Source: Hedera helix (taxonomy: Eukaryota > Streptophyta > Magnoliopsida > Apiales > Araliaceae). From it: a stretch of 64,000 bases of DNA. This document shows positions 10,704 to 24,600 of this stretch, piece after piece. Below the pieces are notes generated by a model. That model ran no database searches and was not told the origin of the DNA. It was given only the letters and a program-made list of their open reading frames with translations. Made by a program: the position numbers and the translations under genes. Numbering within the stretch: position 1 is the stretch's first letter; the number at the start of each line of letters is the position of its first letter. The stretch lies in assembly GCA_947179155.2 (NCBI GenBank), contig OX359280.1:10281501-10345500 (forward strand). Direction: 5' to 3'.

Positions 10704-13700
10704 CTGCAATAAAACCTGTATTAGCATGTCATCCTCACAAATAAACGAATGTAGGTAAGAAAGCAAAAGAGAACAAACCTGAGTAAGTAAACGAATGTAG
10801 GTAAGAAAGCAAAAGAGAACAAACCTGAGTAAGTGACACTGAAATCAGAGAACTGAGAACATCACCGCCAAAAATCACATATTGAGGCCCAGAAAGCTGT
10901 ATTTTCAAATTGTTTAACTGCTCCACTTTTCCATCTGTTTGTATGAAAAACTCCCCTTTGAGTGAAGTGAGAGTATATTCACCCTGCAAACAAGTGAAAG
11001 AGATTGAGAAGGTCAATTTTTATTTTTTAAAAATAAAGACATGCAAGAAAGCTCCCCTATTTCCAACTATAATGCTAAACATAGAATAAAATATCACTGA
11101 GTTATTTGGTACAACATTTGTTCCTCGAAATTCATACCTACTCATATGAAACCAATAGAGTAACCAAGACGAGACCTTCAACATGAATTTCTAATAACAA
11201 ATTAATATTTTTTTGTCACACCATCATTCTTATTGTTTAACCTAGATATGCATGGACTATTTTTTGTATTTCATTTCTCGGATAAACAGATATACTCATA
11301 ATCAGTTGCCAAAATACTTTCTGCCCCATAAAAAGATGTCTCAAGTACATTTTTCATACAATTCAAGAAAGGTAAATGTAGAGAAGAGTGTAAATATGTG
11401 TTCCCATTTTTACCCACAATGGACCTTACATAAATACACTAAAATTCTTTCTTTTTTCCTAAAGGTAGCAGACCCTACTTAGGAACTATTTTTGAGGGAA
11501 AAAATATGTGACGGAGTAACATTGTATTTTGTTACTTAGACAAAGAGATCCTCATAATATGTACCAAAACAACCTTTTTACTCCATCAAACAAACCCCCA
11601 AAAATTATAAAGAGAGGAAACCTAACCTCCATATCCCATGTCAAATTTTAAAGAACTAAATAAACTATTTCATTGATTATATTAAGAAAGAAACTAAATA
11701 GATACATTAAACACTATGATTTAAAAATCTTTTAAAATGTCTTCTAGAGAGAAAAAGCTGTTAGTACAAATGGGTCATAAGTCATTTGCCCTAATCAATG
11801 ATAGGGAGAATGATAAGCCATTTTTAATTTTTCAGATGCCTTGAACAGGAGAAAGGACAATGAGTGAAGGAAGTGCATTTGCTGGGATGATGACCTCCTG
11901 TGGAATTGTGACATTCTTGATGCAGTCAAAGCTTCAAAGAAGGTCTTTATTAGTTGTAAAGAAGGTTGGAGATGCGAGCCAAGGATGTTTTGCTACTCAA
12001 ATACGAGAGGAAACAGATAATGCAACACGTCACTAAGTAGGTGGAGAAAAGGAAACAGATCACGTGTTGTGATTTTGTTATAAATTATAATTGGGAGGAC
12101 TCTCTACAACGTTGTTTAATGCTGTGTCGTGTTGTCCATGAAAAATTATGCCTTGTTATAATGATCCCTCTATCAGGCCTAGATCTAATTTGGTGAATCA
12201 GAATAAAACAGCCACAGTAAACTGTTTTTAGGCTTTAATCTCAGTGGATGAGGAGAGTGTGCCTTCTTTTAAGCCCAATGAGAAGTTTTGTATGGTGAGC
12301 AAAGTTAGTTGCTGTGGATGTAGCAGATTTAAGCCCAATGTTGAGTTCAATCTGCCTTGTGTTTCATGTGCCCTAGAAGGAGATCGGCAGTCCTTAACAC
12401 ATTCTTGACTTGACCAAAAACAACATAGCATTGGAGGACAGAAAAGTGGGTCAACAACTGGAATCAGGCACTGATGGGAATCGCGTTCATGTTTTATTTA
12501 TTTGTGGAATTGTTTTAATTTTGGGAGATAGTATTTTATTTTAATTAGTTAGGGTATTTTTGTCTTTAAATATTTTTGGGAATTAGGGTTTGTATCCTAT
12601 ATGGAGTAGGATTTGTGTACTATAAAAACACTTGTGTATTCTCAGTTTTTATGCACAGATATTATTATTGATTATTGAGAATTGTTTTGGTACACAACTT
12701 ATAGTAGAGATAAGAGTTTTTAGGATTAATAGTTGAGATCTTAAATCCCTAGAGATTTTAAGCATAGAGCTAAATCTTAGGTTTTTGTTCTGTTAATTGC
12801 TACCAATTAATCAGCTTCACACTTGTCCTACATCAAAATTGGTATCATGGTGACGCTTCGACGTCGTGTCGAAAGGTTACCTCTAGACACTAGAAAGAAG
12901 GTGCATGCTAAATGGATGGGTCCATTTCGAGTTAAAAAGAAGGTTAGTGCTAATGCTTATGAATTAGATCTTCCTAGTGATATGAGTATTGGTGCTATAT
13001 TTAATGTGGTTGATCTTACTCCTTATCGTGTGCCTTTGACTCCATCCCCTATTTCTTCATCTTCCGTTAACTCTGTTGAGCCTACCCTTGTTCCCCCATT
13101 ACCTCTTCCACCTGCACCTCTTGTTTCTTCACAACATACAACACATGGCATCGATGATGTGTTAGATGAGAGGGTCGTCTCGACCAAGCATGGAGAGTAT
13201 CAACAGTTTTTGGTGAAATGGCCGAACAAACTTGACAGTGATTGCACATGAATTAGCAGGGATGAGTTCTACTGCATTGATCCTGTACTGTTGAAACGAT
13301 ATGAAAATTTCATTTCGACGTAGCCGAATTATTTCCGACAGGGGAGAAATGATGGGTGTTGGGATGAAATTATTTGGGACCGGATCCGGTGTTAACATAT
13401 ATTTATTCACGGCCCGATATAAGTGTTGTACTATTTTTTACACTACAATGGGCTCGGTATAGGGGTAGGCCCATTACAGTATCCTTTGGCGGCTTGACAA
13501 ATTAGGAGGGTTAAAGTCCATATTAACTTAGAATTCCAAATCAAATTATGATTCCGGATTTTGGGGAGATAAAGATTGACCGGTCAACATCATATTCACA
13601 ATTGAATTCTAATCAGAGCTTCCAAATTCTAATTGGTCTCGGGCGAGAATAAAATCTATAAATACAGCCATAAGCAAAGTATCACGATACATGTAATTAC

Positions 13701-15609
13701 ATTCATGCTTTATTATCTCCAGCAATTTAATTCCTCCATTTTTTACGCTTTTGGCCTGTACTGATTCACACATTGAAGTTATCACCCGATGGCCCAAGTC
13801 GTTAAGCTCTTCGAGTTGACTTTTGTCTGTTCCATGTGCAGATTTCTCATTTGATGATTTGGGCAAGTGGAACAAAATTCGGAATTAACATTGGCACTAG
13901 AAAGAGGGTCTTTCATAAAATTTCTGAAAATCACCAAATCATTTATGAACAATTTTTATGGCGAATAAAGGAGAAGCAACGTACCTGATCAATTATTGGA
14001 TCGGGCTTTAATCAAAATTGAGGCAGTACATATTCTAAAGCCGGCATCTCTTTGATATATTGTGACATGAAGGAGGAGATTACATTAAAGCTAAGTTGTT
14101 TATTTTATTTAGTTAAAAATAAATTTGCAGCATGTGCAACTGACATTTATTATTAATCTATTTGTCAGAATTAAAACATTATCATAATGGTTCATATTAC
14201 TTTGCATATTTAGTACAATAATGTTATATAATTTGATGACCGATCACGTGCTAATATAATTATGTTGAAGTACTAGTGGTAGGCACAAGTAAGATGTTTC
14301 GGGCCTTAAACTCGGAGTAAATAAAACCATGGCTATGAATACAATTTAGACCCATCAAAACATTCCTGGTAAGGTGGCTAACAGTGGAATCATGCAAGCC
14401 ACAACCACCCCTTTTATTTATCAAAACAGAAAACTAGCCACCGCCGATGACAAGGCCTCCTCTACGCTCCCTCTCCGACTCATCAATTTATTTTTGTCGA
14501 TCATCTCGTAGTCATGGAGATAGATCCGAACATAGTCTGCATCCATCCCCTCCCCCAATAACATATCATCATCCTCCAGATGAATTAGTGATGTCAGTGA
14601 GCCAGTCGGCGGCGTATCCTGAACATGGATTCTTAGATGGAGTGGTGGAAGAAGGCAGTGTTTGGGTTTAGGGTTTTTGGATTTATGTTCTGTTTATTTT
14701 TGTTCTTGGTAATGGCAGCTAACCGGAGAAAGGGCTGGGCTCATGATTCCTTTGACCAGTACATTGAATTCAGATGCTGGCTTATCTTCTAATATCATCT
14801 TCATCGGCTGTTTTCAATATGTTATTATGGAATTCTCTCACAAATTCTTGCAATTGAGAAGAATTAGGGCTCTTTATTGATTGCCAGCTTTGGTGACTAA
14901 TATCTCTCGTTGCCCATGAGTTCAACTGTTTCACCATCTCAAGGATTTCTTCTATCTGCAGGGCTTATTCTTAGTTTTTTGAGCGATCTCTGTATCATGG
15001 ATCTCTGTTTTCACTCACCTATAGTGTTGAACAAAGCTATCACATTGGAGAAATTATCAATTACCATTTGATTAGCAGATTTTGGACAGCTTATTAACAG
15101 CTTCAAGTCTCTGAATTAAGCTGCTCACAGATGGCATACAAGGCAGGTTTTGAGGATGAATTAATGCACGGATCTGCTGGAGAATATAGACGAAGCAAGC
15201 TGATCGAAATTGGGGGAAAAAAGGCTGCTGAATTGGCGTTATAGGCTGCTACAGAATTGAAATTTTTGGACAGATTTGGGCTTTGGATTGAACTTCAGAA
15301 CTGCAGGATTTTAGCTTTGGTTTTGGTGCTTTTGTAGCCTTGTTTAGTGCTCGGATTATAGACAGTTTGCAATCTGATTTAAGCTTCACGGATGCTGCAG
15401 AATTTCTCACGGACGTGACAAGCGAAATTGGTCATGGAATTGAAGCAAGACTAGTCGGAAATTGTTGGACACCAACTGCAGATTCTGCTCTGAATGATGC
15501 TCATGGATAAAAGAATGAATAGGCAGATTATGGCTTTGAATTTGAACAAGTTGGCAGCCTAGTGCGGGACACGGTGGATGGAATGATCCAGATATGTTAG
15601 AAGTCAGGA

Positions 15610-15650
<41 letters not shown>

Positions 15651-18600
15651 TATGACTTACCAAGAAAATGTGCAGCACGAATTTTCCAGATTGGCAACAG
15701 CAGCTTCGGCAGAAAGATTGAATCACAGCAGCAGATTGTGAACTTCCAGCAACGTGGCAGAATCATAGCAGAACAACAACAGATTTGCTGCAGTAAGAAG
15801 CAGAGGTTGTGGTTGGGTTTGTGCACCGAACCAGATCAAACCAGTCAAAACAGTAGGTGAAAATGTGGAGCTCAAAGGAACTGTTTACTGTTGATCTCGT
15901 GTGGTGATTGCACGTGTTTGGAGTTCATGTATTCATGGAGACTGCTGGAGTTCACGACGTTAAAGGCCTACTGGTCTTCTTCTATATTTCTTTGTCAGTC
16001 TTCGACAGTGATTGTTACTTTCTGATCTCAGAGGTTATCTCTTGAGGTGCTGTGTGATCACGTCACAGTTAATTATGAAGGAATAGGCTTTTTTGCGCTA
16101 GTCAACCAATCTAAAAATGATGAAAATCCATCCGAAGAAGCAGCAGCAGTAATAAAAATATCATCTTCAAGAATGGCTGCTCAATCAGAATGCCTTGGCC
16201 ATGAATTTGCAAAGTGGCTAGGTGTCCGAACTCCACAAGCCAGAGTTGTACACAATCTTAATCCTGAGCGGTTGCAGGTTAATGAAGCAACATATACAGC
16301 AATTAAGGAAGGAGATGAAATTAGTGAAATGACATGTTCAGAAGTTCTAGAAGCTCTTGAGCTGAGCAGCTGCCTTTTCTGATGAATTACATACATGGAT
16401 CTCCTCTACTAAGAAAGCTCAAATGCATTTGAATCACAAGAAGCTGCTGACATGTCCTCTGTTTTGGAGTCTCATGTGGATTCTCAGCTGCATCCGGATC
16501 AATCTAACTTGCCATATGGTAAACCCAATCAGCATACGCACTCCGATACTGATGAGGTTGAGGCAGAAGAGGATAGTTCCATTGAAGACCTTACTGCATC
16601 CCCAGATTTATCCTCCTGCATATATTTACCGGAAATCAATACAGACGTAAGCCTCCCTAGGGGATTGGGACGGCTATTATGGAGATATAAAGTTGGACAA
16701 AAGCCTCCCATAGGAGTTAGGAGCGCTATTATGGCGAGATAAGGCGGGGAGACATAAGGAAGCCCGATTCCCCAAACCGGCACACAGCCTCCCTAGGAGT
16801 CGGGAGCATTATCATGGCAATATATAAAGAGGGGAGACATAAGGAAGCCCGGTTTCCCGAACCGGCATACAACCTCCCTAGGGGTTGGGAGCGCTATCAT
16901 GGCCATATAAGGAGGGGAGACACAAGGAAGTCTGGTTCCCCGAACCCGCATACAGCCTCCCACTGGTGTCAAGACAGCTATTATTGAGATATAAGGCAGT
17001 CCAGCCAATCAAGTCAATACCATGAAGATATAAGGCAGCCTGGCGAATCAGGTTGGTACCATAGAGATATAAGGCAGCTAGGCTCTTTGAGTCGGTACCA
17101 AGCCTCCCACAGAGGTCGGGAGTGCTATTATGGCATTATAAGGTCAAACACGCCTTCCTTAGGGGTCGGGAGCAATATTACGGTGATATAATGTCGAACA
17201 ATTTTCCGGAACCTAATTCAAAAGCCTCCTTTAGGGGTCGGGGAAATAATGCAATGATATAAGGTCAGACGGTTCTCCAGAACCTAATTCAAAAGGTCGG
17301 GGCAATAATGCGGTGATACAAGGTCTGGCGATTCTTCGAAACCTGAATCAAAAGCCTCTATTAATCTTAGGGTGATATAAGGTCGGACGGTTCTCCGGAA
17401 CCTAATTCAAAAGCCTCCCCATGGATCGGGAGCCATACTACAATGAAATAAGGAGAGCATAGATGAGGATATTTGGTATTTTATTTTAATTAGTAAGGAT
17501 ATTTTTGTCTTTAAATATTTTTGGGAATTAGGGTTTGTGTCCTATTTGGAGTAGGATTTGTGTACTATAAAAGCACTTGTGTATTCTTAGTTTTTACGCA
17601 CAGATTATTATTGATTATTGAGAATTGTTTTGGCACATAGCTTATCACAGAGATAAGAGTTTGCTAGGATTAATAGACGTAGAGTCGAGATCCTAAATCC
17701 CTAGAGATTTAAGCGCAGAGCTAAATCCTATGTTTTTGTTCTGTTAATTGCTATTAATTAATTAGCTTCACACTTGTCCTACATCAGAAACAGATAAAGT
17801 AGAGTCCATCCACTTCCCGAGGCAACTGTCCCTATCTCAAACTACTTGGTAAAATCTGGAAGCAGAAGCACTAAAAGATAGGTGATGCAGGTGAGGGTTC
17901 TCTTCAGTCTGTTGAAGGCTTGTTCTGCTTTCTCTTTCCACCCAAAAACTATTCTTCTCTTGCAAGTAGCAACATTATAAGTTTTTTTTTTTTTTGTTGA
18001 TAAAAGAAGAAATTTTATTAATAGAGAAGAGAGGATGCAATAAACGGGGGACAAGAAGTCCACCACCCTCAGCAGGCTAAAAGATCAAAAACAAGAAAGC
18101 ACTAAAAAAAGTGCAGCCCTTCAATCTCTACATAAATTAACAACAAATATACCTCTAAAAGCCCCCATAGCAGTAGCAACAGTAGAAGTGGCTTAGCAAT
18201 TACCCTGTAGCCTTGAATGAATTTTGTATAGTAGCCATCTAGGCCCAAAAATCCCCTTAACTCCTTTACAGTTTAAGGTTGGGCCCAATCCATTACACAC
18301 TCCACCTTTGTAGGATCCATGGCCACCCCCTTTTCCAAAAATGACCCCAAATAACTCATTTGACACTTTGCAAACTAACATTTACTAGTGATAGAATCCA
18401 ACTTTTTGGAAGCCATAATATCATAAACCGCTCTTAAGTGTGGATAACGCTCCTCCATGCTCCTTGAATAGACCAAGATGTCTTAAAAAAGACTAACATA
18501 TTTCTTGAGCAAGGGCTGAAAAGTTGGATCAACAAATTCTTGAATGTGGTAGGGGGATTATTCAGTCCAAGGGCATGACCATGAACTCAAGTAGTGGCCT

Positions 18601-21600
18601 GATAGGTCTTGAAAGCCGTCTTTTAGTGGTATTAGGTGCCCTACTCACTTGGTGATGAGCAACGCTCAAATATAATTTAATAAACACCTTAGCACCTTCC
18701 AATTAATCTTCAAAACCATCAATGAGGGATATGGAATATATGTTTATGATTGTTAATGAGTTCAAAGCCCTGTACTCAACACAAAATCTCTATTATCCAT
18801 ATTATCCTTCACAAGGAATATTGGTGAGGTGTAAAAGCTCTAGTGAGGCCTGATGACCACCGATTCCAGCATTTCTAGCACCAATTATGCCCACACCATA
18901 TTTCTGTTCATAACATCCCTTGGAGTGCCACATAGAGACAGGCAAAGGAAGATAAACTTCTCTCAATATTCAATATTTAGTCACTTTATTTTTTATTGTT
19001 TTATTATTTTATTTTATTTTTTAAATTTTAATTTTTTTTATATTTAGTTATAATAAGCATGAAAAATGAAATTCCATCCACTACTAATATTTATACTACT
19101 AGCAAAAATGACCCACTAACGTACTCCTACTGTATCCTTATTCTACCAACCTTTCACATGGGCCATGTGAAGTCATACACTATCTAATAACAACCAAATT
19201 TGAGTTCGGGATGAAATTTTGAAGCGCAGACTTTCACCATTGAGTCCGGAACATCGAATTAATAGGAAAAGACTGTAAAAAAAATTAGCGTGACTTTTAT
19301 GGTCATAGTCAACAGTTGACTTTTAGGGTTAAAAGTCAAATTTTAAGTTCAAAGACGAATTTGATGAGACAGACATCACCATGATGATCAGAACATCAAC
19401 TTTAGTAGGAATCGACTGTAAACATGACTAGGGTGAAAAAGTTGACTTTTAGGGTCAAAAGTCAAAAAGTCAAATGGAAGGACAAGATAAAGGGAAAAAA
19501 AATTGCAAAGTCAGCAAAAGAGGAAGCTAGGCCCGGCCTAGAGAGGAAAAGAATGGGGGAGGAAGCTTATCAAGGAAGTCTCCAAAGATTTTAATGGACC
19601 AAGATTTTTTTAAAGCTTATCCAAAAAGGGTGGACATTATATACATCTATAGCCAAAAAGAGAAAGAAACACAACCACGACAGGTGGAAAAGAAGGGGAG
19701 AGGGAGATGAGGATGCTCAACTGCACCAAGGAGGAAGAAGAAGAAAGTTCGAGAAAAAAACTAAACTAGCTAAGGTAAGATCTAAATTCACTTTTAATTC
19801 ATAGAAAATTTTGAAAATTCTTTCTTTATGAAATCTTTGAAACTCTCAACATGTAAGGATGTTAATAGTACGTCTCTAATGCTATGTAACCTTGGAAGTT
19901 AGCTACGTTTCTTTGAATTTGAGAATTTTTTTGCGGTTAAATTATTTTCGGACTTAACTTCGAATTATGAAGATTATTGGAAATTTGAACAGGAATGACT
20001 ATGAATTAAATAGTAAACGTAATCGGAAAATTTTGGAAAATTTTGGAAAATTCACAAGAATTCTAAAATGAGTACGTCTAACCCTGCTATAAAGGGTTTG
20101 GCCAAACTAATTCGACAGGTATGACTGGTGTAAGGTTCGGAGAATCGAGAAAAAATCTAGAAAAATAAATAATATTAAAATATAATTAGAAGAAGTAACC
20201 GTCAAAGGTTAATGTTGTTATGAGGAAATTAATATGTTAATGGAAAATATTCCATAACGTTGTAGGTGACTCAGAATTGAGTATGGAAGAAGGATATGAG
20301 ACTAAATAGCTAAGTCAGGCTAGTTCCGTGACTTAGGCAAGTTCTCTGATCTATGCAAGTTCTTATTGCAAGTTCTTGAATGTATTTTCTATCACAATTC
20401 TTATTGTCGCAAGTTATTGTTCTTGAACATATTTTATTGTTCACGTTGAATTTTGTTGAAAGCTAAAATTATTGATATTCATGAATTTATTGGAAGTAAA
20501 TAGGATTTTCGACTACTCTAATTTGAGATCGTTGATTTTGTTAAAAGTATTGTTCAATCCAAAATTTGTTTGGTGCGGATTCCTAATGTTAAAAACTGAG
20601 GAAGAACAACCCTATATTATAAAAGGAATTTCGGCGTGTAAGATGATGAAATCATCAATGCACTGTCAAAATACGGCGTGGAAATGATGAAGTCATAACA
20701 TAGGGATGTTATTAATCTAGCCACCTAATAATACCCTATGGAAGAGTTTGCAGTCTGTGACTGTTAAACTAAATGTTTTGAAAAATAATTCATGGTCCCA
20801 ACGACTCCTCAGTAATCATGCTAAAGATTTTGTTGTTGTGCATTTGAACTTATTTCATTATTGAACTATAAATTTTTCCGTAGTGCTTCTTAGACCGTCT
20901 ATAAAAGGAGTTTGTCATTTGTTCGACTAAACTCAGTTGTTATATTTCTATCAATTTATTGAATTGATTATTATTCTTAGGAGATATGTTATCCAATCCA
21001 AATTACTTTGGTGCGAATTTTTATGTTATGACAGAGTATAAACCAACCTAGAAATAGGGATATTATGTTATGGTTAGATAACCGACATACGCTGTAAAAA
21101 TATAGCACGAGTAAGATGTTACATATAACAAAGGGAAAGAGTTCGCGGTCCTTGTGACTGTTGAACTTTGTGTAAAGAGTTCATGGTCCCTGTAGAAAAC
21201 ACAGAGGTTGATAATTTTTCTCTTATATTTCACCTCAATTGCATTGGTTTATATACACAAGTATAGCATACCTAAATTACAATCCCTAATTTACAGTTAT
21301 GGTAACTACTAATTTGTAGCAATGTGTACACACTGATTAGTGCTAATATTATGAAACCAGTATCTTCTAACACTCCCCCTCAAGTTGGTGTATAGATGTC
21401 TCGCATACCCAACTTGAAACATAATGGATGAAACGTCTTGATACTAAGACCCTTAGTCAAGATGTCAGCAAGCTGATGCTCTGTTTTGACGAAAGGTAAG
21501 CAAATAAGACCACTAGTCAACTTTTCTTTGATGAAGTGTCTATCAATCTCAATGTGCTTCGTTCTATCGTGCTGTACTGGATCATTTGCAATACTAATGG

Positions 21601-24600
21601 CTGTCTTATTATCACAAAATAACTGCATAGGCCTTGTAGTTGTAACCCCTAAATCTTCTAGTAAGGTTTGGAGCCAGATTAGTTCACATATACCCAATGC
21701 GATAGCTCGATATTCGGCCTCAGCACTGGATCTTGCTACCACAGACTGTTTTTTACTTCGCCAAGTTACAAGATTACCCCCAACAAATGAACAGTAACCG
21801 GATGTAGAACGACGATCCTCTATAGAGCCAGTCCAATCTGAGTGGAAAAAGCTTCCACTCTCATATGATCATGTGGTGCGAACAACAAACCTTTTCCAGG
21901 AGCAGACTTGAGATACCTTATAATTCTGTAAACAGTTTCCATGTGACGGTGTCGAGGATCATGCATATACTGACTCACTATCCCTACAGCATAAGATATA
22001 TCAGGTCTCGTATGAGAAAGGTATATCAATCGTCCCACCAAACGTTGATATCTTCCTTTATCAACCGTAGGTCCTGTACCACCTACCAGATGATGATTAA
22101 CTTCAACAGGAGAATCAACAGACTTACATCTCAACATGCCAGTTTCTTTTAGAAGATCAAGAACGTATTTCCTTTGACATAGAAAAATCCCACTGGACGA
22201 TCTTGCAACTTCAATACCAAGGAAATATTTTAAGGGACCAAGATCTTTGATCTCAAACTCTTTAGCCAAACTTGCTTTGAGATTAACTTTCTCTTCTCTA
22301 TTATCCCCTGTCACCACAATATTATCAACATAAACAATAAGAATGGTAGTCATACCTTTTATCTGTTTGACAAATAGAGTATGATCTGCTCGGCTCTGCG
22401 TATACCCAAATCTTATCATTGCTTTATGGAATCTACCAAACCAGGCTCTGGGAGATTGTTTCAAACCATATAAAGCCTTTCGCAGCTTACAAACCTTACC
22501 CTTAGTGGCAGACGAAGCAAACCCAGGAGGTATTTCCATGTATACTTCCTCCTCCAAATCACCATGAAGGAATGCATTTTTTACATCCAATTGCTGAAGA
22601 TCCCATCCAAAGTTTGCTGCATATGAGATTATAGTACGAACAGAGTTCATCTTTGCCATAAGAGCAAATGTCTCCTAGTAATCAATCTCATGGGTTTGAG
22701 TATACCCTTTTGCAACTAGTCTGACTTTAAGTCTCTCAACTGTTCCATCGGGCTTCTGTTTAACTGTATATACCCATTTACAACCAACTGGGTTTTTTCC
22801 ACAAGGAAGAGTAACTAGTTTCCATGTATCATTCTTCTTCAGGGCATTCATCTCCTCTATCATAGCCTGTTTCCAATTCTTATCATTAATTGCTTCTATC
22901 CACCCCTGAGGAATAGATATTGAAGACAAGGAAGAAACAAAGGAGTGATAGGATGCAGATAGTCTATTATAGGCTACGAAATTAGAGATAGGATGTTGAG
23001 TACAAGATCCAACTCCTTTCCTAAGAGCAATAGGAAGGTTAGTATCATCAGAAGAACAAGTAGAATTAGGTTTCTCACCATTAGCATCATCATGACTAGG
23101 TTCTGAGCAGGGTTGGTGTAGTGATGCAGGAGTGGTGTCTTTATTCTTGCCCCTTCGAACATAGGTCCTCAACTCAGGCTCATTCTGTCTAGCATATGAC
23201 TCCTATAAATCCCCCTGTGTAGCATTATCAGAAACAACAACAGGAACAGGAGAAGAGTTTATAGGATACGATGGTATAATAGAACTTGTACCACCAACCT
23301 CAGGAAGAAGCTTCTCCTCATCAAGAACAGTGATACCAGTCTCCCCCTGAGGAGAAGCTGAGGAAGAATAAAATGGTTCCAATTCCCAAAAAGTGACATC
23401 CCTAGTGACAAATATTTTTTGTGAAGGAGGATGATAACATTTATAACCTTTTTGGGTTGGAGAATACCCAATGAAAACACACCGAATAGCCTTGAGATCT
23501 AATTTGCCCCGAGTGGGAGATTTATTATGAACATAGCACACACAGCCAAAAACGCGAGGCGAAGGAGAAGGACTAATTATGTGCGGGAGGAACGAAATGG
23601 GACTTTTGTTCCCAAGAATTTGAGAAGGAAGCCGGTTTATAAGAAATGCAGCAGTCAGAACTGCATCTCCCCATAGAGATTTTGGTGTGTTCATAGTAAA
23701 CATAAGAGTGCGGGCGACCTCTAATAAATGGCGATTTTTCCTTTCTGCCACTCCATTTTATTCTGGAGTTTTGACACAGGAGATCTGAAGAATAATGCCA
23801 TGGTGAGAGAGATGAGATGCAAAAGCAATATTATTACTATATTCACGACCATTATCACTATGGAGAATTTTAACTTTAGCTTCAAATTGGGTTTGGATCA
23901 TTTTATGAAATTCCTGAAAACAATCAAACACCTCATTTTTTGAATGAAGAAGATAAATCCAAATGACACGGGAATGACAATCAATAAAACTAACCATCGA
24001 TAACCTGAACGGGAAACAACCCGAGAGGGTCTCCACACATCAGTATGTATAATAGCAAAAGATTCAGAATGTCGACTGTGAATAGCAGAATAACTAGAAC
24101 GTTTGTGTTTCCCCAATTCACATAGTTCACACAAAAACTGAGTTTTATTACATTGCTTAACTAAAGATGGAAATAAAGACTCTTAACACTGAAAAAGAAG
24201 GATGTCCCAAACGTCGATGCCATTGATGGAGAGAAGTCAAGCTGGAGTCGACAGTAGAGTGAAGAGCCGGAGTAGAGGACATGATAGACGAGGGAACATC
24301 TAAATAATATAGGCCACCAACAGCACTACTACTGCCAATCTTCTGCCCCGTCACCAAGTCCTGAAAAACACAATGAGTTGGAAAAAAAGTGACTGAACAG
24401 TTCAAGGATTTAGAAAGACGGGGAAGAGATAATAAATTTGCAGTAAATGATGGAATATGAAGAACAGATGATAATGTTAATGTAATAGTACAAACTACGG
24501 AACCACGCCCAGAGATAGAAGAAAGGGAACCATCAGCTACTCGAACCTTGTCTTTACCAGAGCAAGGTATGTATGAAGTAAAGAGGGTTGAGGACCCGGT

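Larger units (their letters stand above)
12522..17786 (+). mobile_element. Deleted Ty3-gypsy (chromovirus-like) element carrying a host gene fragment
   Basis: Two direct repeats, about 12522-12835 and 17464-17786, end alike in TTGTCCTACATCA and share a 'GGAATTAGGGTTTGT…TACTATAAAA' core, so they are LTRs. A Met-tRNA-like primer site (TTGGTATCATGG, from 12839) follows the first. Almost all gag-pol is missing. Only the C-terminal pol end remains (12838-13320). The rest is unrelated sequence, a PHS1-like fragment (16047-16480) and a minisatellite (16644-17460). I found no convincing target duplication, so the left boundary is uncertain by tens of bases. It lies in intron 3 of the PPC gene. Confidence 0.75.

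Noticed and set aside
15594..15860. Gly-rich open frame
   Set aside because: Created by the 36-base G run.
16452..16742. 96-residue frame downstream of the PHS1-like fragment
   Set aside because: It may continue the captured gene, but I could not recognise it and it runs into the minisatellite, so it is not listed separately.
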